A stretch of DNA of 39,638 bases, taken from contig VDMD01000182.1 of NCBI GenBank assembly GCA_007026445.1, positions 1 to 39,638 on the forward strand, in the 5' to 3' direction. This DNA is from Schizophyllum amplum (taxonomy: Eukaryota > Basidiomycota > Agaricomycetes > Agaricales > Schizophyllaceae). Made by a program: the position numbers and the translations under genes. Under the pieces are notes generated by a model that was not told where the DNA came from, ran no database searches, and worked only from the letters and a program-made list of their open reading frames with translations. Of this stretch, positions 32,730 to 39,638 are shown piece after piece. Each line of letters begins with the position of its first letter. The first letter of the stretch is position 1.

Positions 32730-33315
32730 GCTCAGGATTGTTTTTCGTCTGTTTAGAAGTCGATACCTAGGTGCCCAGCAGGCGCCACAATGGTGTCATG
32801 CGATTTGGCGGCGGTTAGTTCGACCTGCGCACAATCTCTCGCGCCGGTTCCAAACTCCTAGTACCCATTGGCGTTGTCATCTTTGTCTGCGCCTATGCTC
32901 CACTGTTTCTCACTCGTTTCTCGAAGCTGATGAACGCTCCGGATGGACGCGGCCTGGACCTTCAAGTAGCGCCCGTGCGTTCTCATCTGACCTATTTGAC
33001 ATGCAATGTCTGTGTCGGTTTATGACAGTCGCCAGCATGACGACTGTCCGCCGACAACAAGGTTTATATTGTGCAAACGATGGGAACAGCTTTCCCCGTC
33101 CATTTTGCAGACACTCCAAACCTTCCGACCGCGACCATCTCGCTGGGTGCCTCCATCCAAATGCGCCTAAACTCAATCAGCCTCATGCGTACCGTCCGTT
33201 GCGGCGGTCTGTGGTATATAAGGAGGCGGCTGTGAGGTGCACAAAGCCGCTGCTCCCCTTGGGATGTGCTGTTCTCGAGGCGCACATCCATTTGTTTACG
33301 CGCATTCACCATCCC
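32730..33315. other. intergenic with methyltransferase promoter
   Basis: About 590 bp between two + genes. The long frame that crosses it shows no conserved motif. A TATA box lies at 33215-33222. Confidence 0.5.
33215..33222 (+). promoter_or_regulatory. TATA box of the methyltransferase gene
   Basis: TATATAAG, 94 bp before the ATG at 33316, a good core promoter position. Confidence 0.6.
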
Positions 33316-34678
33316 ATGACTCATTCTTTCTACGCACCAGCCGAGCTTCATACCGTCGGTGACGATGACAGTGAATTCTTTCATTCGCTTCACGGGCGCT
33401 TGCTCAACAAGATGAACACGACTTACATGCTACCTGCCGACGACGATGAAGTTCGGGTGAGCAGCGTCCGTCTGCAGACGCGGTTTTTGCTCCTTCTTTG
33501 CTAATCTTCTCAAAGAGATCCGAGCTGCATCACCGTATGCTACAGTTCGTTTTCCACAGCAAAAATTACGTCGGTCCAGTGCACCCAGTTCTACGACCGG
33601 GACCAGGATCCCAACGACGGAGTAAGTTCAAACTCTCGTTTTGTCCCCTTCTTCGACCTATCGTTACCCCCATCAGTTCTAGACATAGGCACGGGCAGCG
33701 GCATATGGTGAGTCGCAGGCGCATCATGACATCGAGTGGCGCAGTTTACTGAAATCCATAGGGCCATCCAAATGGCGGACGAGTTCCCGACGGCGGAGGT
33801 CATAGGTGTTGATGTTGCACCGATACAGCCTAGGCGAGTGGCACGCCTCCTCTCGACCCCGACCCATTACGTCTCTGACCATACGCCATGCAGAGAGGTG
33901 CCTTCTAATTGCACGTATGTTGTCCTTTGATTTTCTGAGCTCCTCGACGACGCAACTTCCAGTTTCGAGCTCTGTGATTTCAATCAATCGCCTTTACCTT
34001 ACCCAAACGGGTACTTCGACTTCATCCACGCGCGGTCGGTGCAGACAGGGGTAAGTTCCCAGCATCGCATCCAGCTAGCTAACGAACGTGCTCCTGTGAG
34101 ACAGATCGTTGACTACCCGCAATTAATCCGCGAATGCGCTCGAATTTTGCGGCCAGGAGGCCTTATCGTGCTCATAGAGCCGGACCTTACGCCTCAGTTG
34201 GGGGATAAGGACAGGCGCGCGTCTATCTCGCATTCGCGGGACCCACAACTGGCTTCCGGCTGGGTCAACTTCTGGAGAACTTACGAGGCCTGCTTGCGAC
34301 GATTAGGAGTCGATCCATCTGTGCCCGCACACCTCTCCGAGCATCTCACGATGAGTGGCGAGTTCGACAAGGTGGTCAAGCAAGACGGCAAGATTCCAAT
34401 CGGCTTCTGGCCCGAAGGTATGCGATCCGTCGGAAGCCCCGCCAGCACGTTGCTAAAGCTTGGTAGATCCCGAAACTCTCACGGTTGGTCAACTGCAGTG
34501 GATGGATTACGAGTTGCTCCTCCCTGGACTGCTACCGATGTTCCTATTCTGCGGAATGCCGGAGCGACAGGCGCGAGATCTGATTCTCGACGCGCAGCAT
34601 GACCTATATCGTTCACCTGTACAGTTATCCACACAATTGCATATCAGCTACGCTGTGAAGCGGGCTCGTTACACATAA
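33316..34678 (+). CDS. class I SAM-dependent methyltransferase (LaeA-like)
   Basis: Start MTHSFYAPAELHTVGDDDSEF. The SAM-binding motif reads RILDIGTGSGIWAIQMADEFP, split by two short introns; VIGVDVAPIQP is the acidic loop; FELCDFNQSPLPYPNGYFDFIHARSV and ECARILRPGGLIVLIEPDL are motifs II/III. About 320 aa. Such enzymes are a large family in mushrooms, many near secondary metabolism genes; substrate unknown. The intron after PIQPR seems to use a GC donor (AG|GCGAGT at about 33835) with acceptor CATGCAG; a GT-AG alternative (donor GTGGCA, acceptor GAGAG) also keeps the frame. The last intron, near 34420, joins FWPE to DPETLTVGQLQWMDYELL. Ends at 34678 (ARYT-stop). All other phases fit. Confidence 0.88.
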
Positions 34679-35000
34679 TCCTGCGTCGACAACCTTCAGT
34701 AGAAGGCCTTCTAATTGCTTGACGATTGCCAGGGTACAGGACGGCCAATGGAATGTCCCGGACTGCCTATGCAGCTCCTCCTGGTGTACATATAATATGG
34801 CTACATACTGTAGTACACAGTCCAGACATCTGCCGGGCGACTACATGATATATCAGCTGGCACAGAAGTAAGATTAGACTCTGGAAAGAACGGCAAAAAC
34901 AATGCATGCTGCATAGATCAGAAGCCATCATATACATATATCAGTGATTACACACGGTCGCTGGCCAGCCTACCACATTCGAACCCTAAACGTTAAACGT
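34679..35000. other. convergent 3' regions
   Basis: 322 bp between the methyltransferase stop (+) and the F-box gene stop (-). AT-rich with TATATA-like runs; no gene seen. An AACGTTTAGGGTTCGAATG stretch near 34975 resembles a tRNA B box but lacks the T-stem pairing. Confidence 0.5.
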
Positions 35001-37244
35001 TCAAACCGTGAAAAATGATTCGACCATCGTATTGGTATCGTTGGGAACCTACGAGCCATGGGTGAAAGGACGGAAGGCATTGACGGACACTCACCTCAAT
35101 GATATCCTCCTCTGTCTCAGTCTCACTGAGATCGCCTTCGAGTGCTTCGATTAGACGCACGCGCCTTCCTCGTGTCCTAATGTCGGTCACCGGACTGTGC
35201 CGCGTCATGGTTTGCTTGTACATCGACGTGGGAGGGACCCATCTCTCCAAGAAACCTTCGCGAAGAATCTCATGCAGGCGCACAAGCGCGCGCCGCGTAA
35301 GAGCATGTCGCCGTCGAATCACCAACTTGAAAGTGGCCAGGGAACAGAGTTCATCGGGTCTCCGTCGGGCCTCCTTGAAGCGCGCATCAACCATCTGGGG
35401 AATGACATCGTCGTTCAATAGTCGCATGCGCCCATCCAGTGATAGATGCCGCAATCGAGGGAACTCCGATGTGCTCGACATGCGCACAAAGAACGGGTCG
35501 TTGATCATGCGCCTGTCGTCGCCCCCGGGCCCCGAGTCGGACAGAACGAGTGAGTCTAGCATGGGCATGATCTGCGAAAGTCCGAAGAACTCGTCCAAGG
35601 TGAGCGTGATTCCGCTGAGCGTTAGCCGTGTAATCGAGCAGCACGATTCAGCCACCATGTCGGCCAGCGCCTCCGCGCACCAGCGAAAGCGCTTGAGAGG
35701 AATCTCACCCGAGTGGATCTCGAGAGCTTCCAGAAGTGGTAACCGTAGAACCTGGAACATCATCCCGAGAGCGTCCGGGTTGCCCTCATCCGTCGAGCGC
35801 TGCTGCACGAAGCGCAAGGCTCGTATATCCAGCGATGACATCCGTTCAGGGAGAGGATAGCCCGAGAACCGTTTATTCACCTTCGCAATGGTGCATACGC
35901 TCAAGTTTGTGCAGTGAGCTAGCGTTTCAAGTAAGGGATTGACGCCACCTTCAAGGCGGATCTCATGCAGCTGCGCCCATGGTATGCCAATACCTGGAGG
36001 AAAGAGCGTGGCGCCTGCGAATGAGCGGAGCTTGGGTGCGTTTAGGAAAGGGTCCGTGAAGCTGTGATTGCGCCAGGACATCCGGCCCAACCTAAGGGCC
36101 TCGAGGATGGGAAAGGGACCGCGTGCTTCGGGGAGGCAGTCGAGCAGCGCGCCTTCGATGCATACGTCTCGCCAGCGCGTGGAATGCTCAGCGAGCCGTA
36201 CCATGAGATCGGAAAGTCGCTTCATGGTGTCGCTCAGCTCGGCTTTTTGACCTTGTGAAGGAAGCTCGCCGCTGAGTCGTATGGTGAGAGGCGATGACCC
36301 AGAGTAGCAAAGATGGATGCCGAGTAGAAGCTGCGTGCGATAGATAGTCGCCCATCCGCGCCGGTCTTCTATACCGGTCTTCGCGTGCTGTTCATCGTCC
36401 GCAGAAGTGTGGAGGGCACCAGCTGCCAGTGGGCGTCCACTGACATGTAGCCTGTCCAGCCGTTCGTTGCCAAAGGTCATCCCCCGGATGAGATCCGGGA
36501 CGTTGATATCGACAGACGACCAGAGACTACCGTTGTGAAGGCAGACATCGCGCCAGTGGCAGCAAACGCGAGCGAACGAGAGCGACTGCGACTTATCGTT
36601 GGCAAGCGACGAGCAACGGCCATTGATGGCCGAGCGCGCAAACGTGAAGATCTGCAAGAGGATTTCCACAGGAAGCGCGCGGATGGGGGCAAGATGATGT
36701 TTACGCCGGTCGACGTAGTCCACCACCACCTTCCTATGCACAACGAGCCTGTCGGATAGATCCTCAGGGAGCTCCGCAAAGTCGTAGCTATCGATGAGCT
36801 TGAGATGCCCTTCAGCAGAGGCGATTCCCTCCAGCATGCGGAACTTCGTCGATGGGTTGATGTACGCGGGACTACGACCGACGGGGATGGGTGCCACATC
36901 ACACGTGGTGAAGGTGTCGTCGTGGAATCTAGCGCCTTCGTTGAGGACAGTTTGGCACAGATCGAAGCGCTCGAGGGGCGAGAGCTCGATCTTGATCTCG
37001 CCAGCTGGCGCGCCGTACTTGCCCGAGCGCTGGACTTTACTGTACACAACCACACCAGCACGCTTGTGGGTGACGGAGAGCGGTGCACCTTCTTCGAGCT
37101 TTTGCCGGTCCTCTTCGATAGCATATTCCCGCTCGAGAGCTTCCCCCTGCACTGTGCGGCGTCAATATCGAAAGCCACCATGGCAGACCAGCACTCACGC
37201 CTCAGGCGTTCTGTAGGCGTCATGAAGCCCTCGCCACATTCCAT
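35001..37244 (-). CDS. F-box / leucine-rich repeat protein
   Basis: 716 aa in three exons (37244-37199, 37151-35095, 35048-35001; introns of 47 and 46 nt). Exon 1 codes MECGEGFMTPTERLR and joins in phase to LQGEALEREYAIEEDRQKLEE. The F-box is near residues 165-225: HLAPIRALPVEILLQIFTFA, then FARVCCHWRDVCLHNGSLWSSVDI. LRR-like repeats of the Agaricomycete type follow (FPILEALRLGRMSWR; APKLRSFAGATLFPPG; LPLLEALEIHSG; CCSITRLTLSGITL; PMLDSLVLSD; FPRLRHLSLDGRM). These proteins are probably substrate adaptors of SCF ubiquitin ligases and belong to a large, fast-growing family in mushrooms, so the target is unknown. If the last intron is kept, the frame would end at 34993 instead. Confidence 0.87.
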
Positions 37245-37668
37245 CGCCGATGAACCTAGAGCTGGAGACGATAGTGGAGAACAAGAAGAAGGGAAAGAAA
37301 AACTGGGCCAGTGCCGCTACCACGAGTTATGGCGGTCGTGGGAGAGGTCAGCCCACGACATGTGTTGATCAATCGACGATGAAAGGGTTCGGGATCTGCC
37401 GATGTTCGTTTTGCGGGACCTTTTTCTCGAGCAAACGTCCGAGACAAGAATCTGAATGCGCACAGGGATCGGATATGTAGCTCAATACAGACAATAGAAG
37501 AAGTGACTAACGGAGTGCGCATGGAAATGACCATCGCATTGACTGGTGTACATGTCGCTACGGGCGACCCTGTGTTCGCAGTATCTACGTGAAGAATATA
37601 ACCGACATATACGCTAGATCCCGTTTAATTATATGTACATTTGATCATTCGCCGGCTTTTTTGCTCGC
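37245..37668. other. intergenic, F-box promoter
   Basis: 424 bp upstream of the F-box gene and downstream of the ornithine monooxygenase stop. No conserved frame or repeat recognised. Confidence 0.5.
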
Positions 37669-39504
37669 TCAGGCAAACATATCACCCACAACCTCCCCTG
37701 CGCGAACACCCAGGACGCTCAGCAGCGAATCGCTCAGGCCGTGGGTCGCCTCCTCGACACCCTGCAGATAGATACGACCCTGGAAGACATTCTTCCCGGA
37801 CTCCTCGTTCGCAGGGATCGGCACCAAACGGTAATTCCGCGAGATGTACATTTTGCGCGGCTGCAAGTCGGCGTCGAGGAACGTCGAGCCGGTCATGACA
37901 GGCGTACTCGGGCCAGCGCTACTGGTGGGGGACGAGACAGCAGAGGTCGCAAGCGTGGGCGGAGAAGTGAGAGGCGACGAAGGGATGGACGACGAGGGCA
38001 TCAACTGGACGGCTTCCGCGGTGGAGTCGAGGCCGAAGCGCTGCCTCAGGCCCGACGACTTCAGGAGATCTACCCAGCCAGAGCGCTGATACCCCGTGGC
38101 GCAAACGATGGCGTCGAACGACTCTTCCGTGACGACGCGCGTGATTGAGTGCTGAATGACGAGTGAGAGGGGAGCGAAGGGAGCGGTGTTGAGGGATAGG
38201 ATGTGGGAATAGGGGAGGAGCGTAAGGCGCGGGCACGTAGCCTGAACGCCGTTGGGTCGTGCAGCAATGCCGTCGTCGACCTTCTGATCATAGACGGCAT
38301 CGTAAACCTGTGTACAAGATTATTACGGAAACAGGGACGCTAACGGCTGCAATCTTACCGAGTCTAGTGTACGGGGGTTGACGACGCTGTAGTTGGTGCT
38401 CTTGTACTCCAGCAAACGAGATTTGCGGACGTCCGAGTTAGCGGTTTCGTACCACTCAGCTGTCGCTGGAAGGGCGCGTCAGTCGATGGTGAATGAGATG
38501 GAGACTGTCTAAGTCACCTTCAGGATCGAAGATCTCGTTCGTGAAGGGGCTGTCATCACTGGGACGGAGAGCACCCTTGCGCAGGATCATCTTGACTTGG
38601 TGACGACCGGAACCAGAAGGCACGGGCCAAGTCGGTTGCGCAACTCGAGCAGAATTTCTGCTGCCGACTGGCCGGCACCAATCACACCGATGGTGAGGGG
38701 ACGCTCGCCCTGCTCGCGCAGCCTCCTGATGATACCGTCGATATTGACCATATACGTAGAGCTGTGGATGATGGACGGGTGGTCGAAGACTGGCTTGACG
38801 CAGTCTGGCAGGCGCGGCGCGCCACCCGGCGAGATGACCACGTCCTCTACATTGCCATCAGCCTCCGCGGAAGTAAAAACCCAAAAGAGAATGACGCACT
38901 GGCTTTGAGGACGATGGTTTCCCCAGTGCTGATGGCGCGCATGCGCACGTCGATGAGTCCATCTGCAGCCTCGTCTAGCCCTACGACCTCGTGCCGAACT
39001 TGACTTCAACGCCGTGGTCCTGACCACTGCGCGACCCAACCCAGGTAGTCAGCGAACTCCTTGCGGGTGGGGATGATGCAGCCGCGGTTATGAAGTTCAA
39101 CAGACGACCGTGGGCGTGGAGATAAGAGAGGAAGGTGATAGGCGAGGACGGATTACGGAGAGTGGCAAGGTCTTTGAGGTAGCTAGTGAATGGAAAGAAG
39201 GATCGTCAGATGACTGTATCAAGCGTTCGTAGAGGTGCCTAGTCCATACCTAATCTGCATGCGAGCGTCCGGAAGTAGCATGCCAGGATGCCACCGGAAC
39301 TTGTCCTGCTTCTCGATGAAGAGCGCCTTTCTGATGCTGCTGGGCTGAGGAGCCGCCTAAGACGCAAGTATGTCAGCCTCCATCGGGAGACGATTTATGC
39401 GGGTACCGCACCTTTTCAGCCTCCCAGCGCTCGACGAGCGCGCCCCCGATCGCGACGTTGGCAGGGCCGAACCCGAGGCCGATGAGATCGTAGACTTCTG
39501 ACAT
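37669..39504 (-). CDS. L-ornithine N5-monooxygenase (siderophore biosynthesis), frame breaks
   Basis: Flavoenzyme that makes N5-hydroxyornithine, the first step to hydroxamate siderophores (SidA/Sid1 family). Start [18 protein letters not shown] (ATG 39504) holds the FAD site. Then [19 protein letters not shown] and [50 protein letters not shown]; the NADPH site [61 protein letters not shown]; end [17 protein letters not shown], all diagnostic. Introns fit in phase. Three places break the frame although homology continues on both sides: about 39014-39029, 38984-38995 (one base short before [11 protein letters not shown]) and 38619-38631 (one C short in GGCCC). As written the gene would be cut off early; errors or decay. 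A Ser/Pro/Thr insert ([13 protein letters not shown]...) precedes the C-terminus. Confidence 0.88.
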
Positions 39505-39616
39505 AGGCGAGATAGCGGGCGATGGGCGAGGGATAGGCGATGTGGCGTTGAGCGCGGGGAGTGCGGACCAGGTGAGCGGAGAGAGGGAAGTGCTGCGCTT
39601 TAGGGGTTGGCCGATG

Positions 39617-39624
39617 CTTTTATA
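39617..39624 (-). promoter_or_regulatory. TATA box of the ornithine monooxygenase gene
   Basis: CTTTTATA on +, i.e. TATAAAAG on the gene strand, 113 bp before the start. Between it and the ATG lies an AGATAG at about 39510-39515 that fits the HGATAR site of iron-regulated GATA factors, a weak match in isolation. Confidence 0.6.
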
Positions 39625-39638
39625 AGAGGTCCGCCAAG

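Noticed and set aside
34965..34995. tRNA B-box-like GGGTTCGAATG
   Set aside because: Flanking bases do not pair into a T stem, and no A box or anticodon arm is found upstream.
34993..37152. Uninterrupted 719-aa frame for the F-box protein
   Set aside because: It needs a GTG start; a 46-nt first exon with ATG at 37244 and a short last intron give a better model.
37669..39504. Ordinary flavin-containing (Baeyer-Villiger type) monooxygenase
   Set aside because: The [18 protein letters not shown] and [11 protein letters not shown] motifs are specific to ornithine/lysine N-hydroxylases.

Overview
The window is nuclear DNA of a basidiomycete fungus, most likely an Agaricomycete and possibly a polypore; the rank below Basidiomycota is inference. 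The reasons are dense genes on both strands, many 45-60 nt GT-AG introns (often GTRNGT donors), GC-rich coding sequence with pyrimidine-rich leaders, and a gene set of fungal type (SPT8, PAN2, CSM3/TIPIN, L-ornithine N5-monooxygenase, LaeA-like methyltransferase, F-box/LRR protein). No rRNA, tRNA or CRISPR was seen.

Layout from left to right: PDCD5-like (+), PAN2 (-), a two-finger zinc-finger regulator (-), a 1.9 kb regulatory gap, a disordered protein of unknown function (+) whose single intron contains a complete two-gene transposon, CSM3/TIPIN (-) divergent from NTM1 N-terminal methyltransferase (+), mitochondrial adenylate kinase (+), a secreted double-psi beta-barrel protein (-), SCAMP (+), a 244-bp CACTA-like MITE, a COQ11-like oxidoreductase (+), a small membrane protein (+), SRP54 (-) divergent from SAGA subunit SPT8 (+), a SAM methyltransferase (+), an F-box/LRR protein (-) and L-ornithine N5-monooxygenase of siderophore synthesis (-). 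Most are independent housekeeping genes (mRNA decay, replication fork, protein targeting, transcription, nucleotide and quinone metabolism), not a pathway cluster.

The most interesting part is 11083-14631. It is a DNA transposon with 85-bp perfect terminal inverted repeats and TA target duplications. It carries an intact five-exon gene for a 572-aa AT-hook protein (+) and, convergent to it, an intact four-exon DD34E Tc1-type transposase (-, 320 aa). Removing the element and one TA restores a 53-nt intron with consensus donor, branch site and acceptor, and joins the flanking exons in frame into a 452-aa host protein. The insertion TA is the TA of the intron's CTAAC branch-point motif. Accessory gene and transposase therefore travel together, and the element may survive in gene-dense DNA by landing in the splice branch site.

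Several conserved genes (PDCD5, PAN2, COQ11-like and especially the ornithine monooxygenase) show single-base frame breaks with good homology on both sides. Uncorrected assembly indels are the simplest explanation, although decay of the siderophore gene cannot be excluded from sequence alone.
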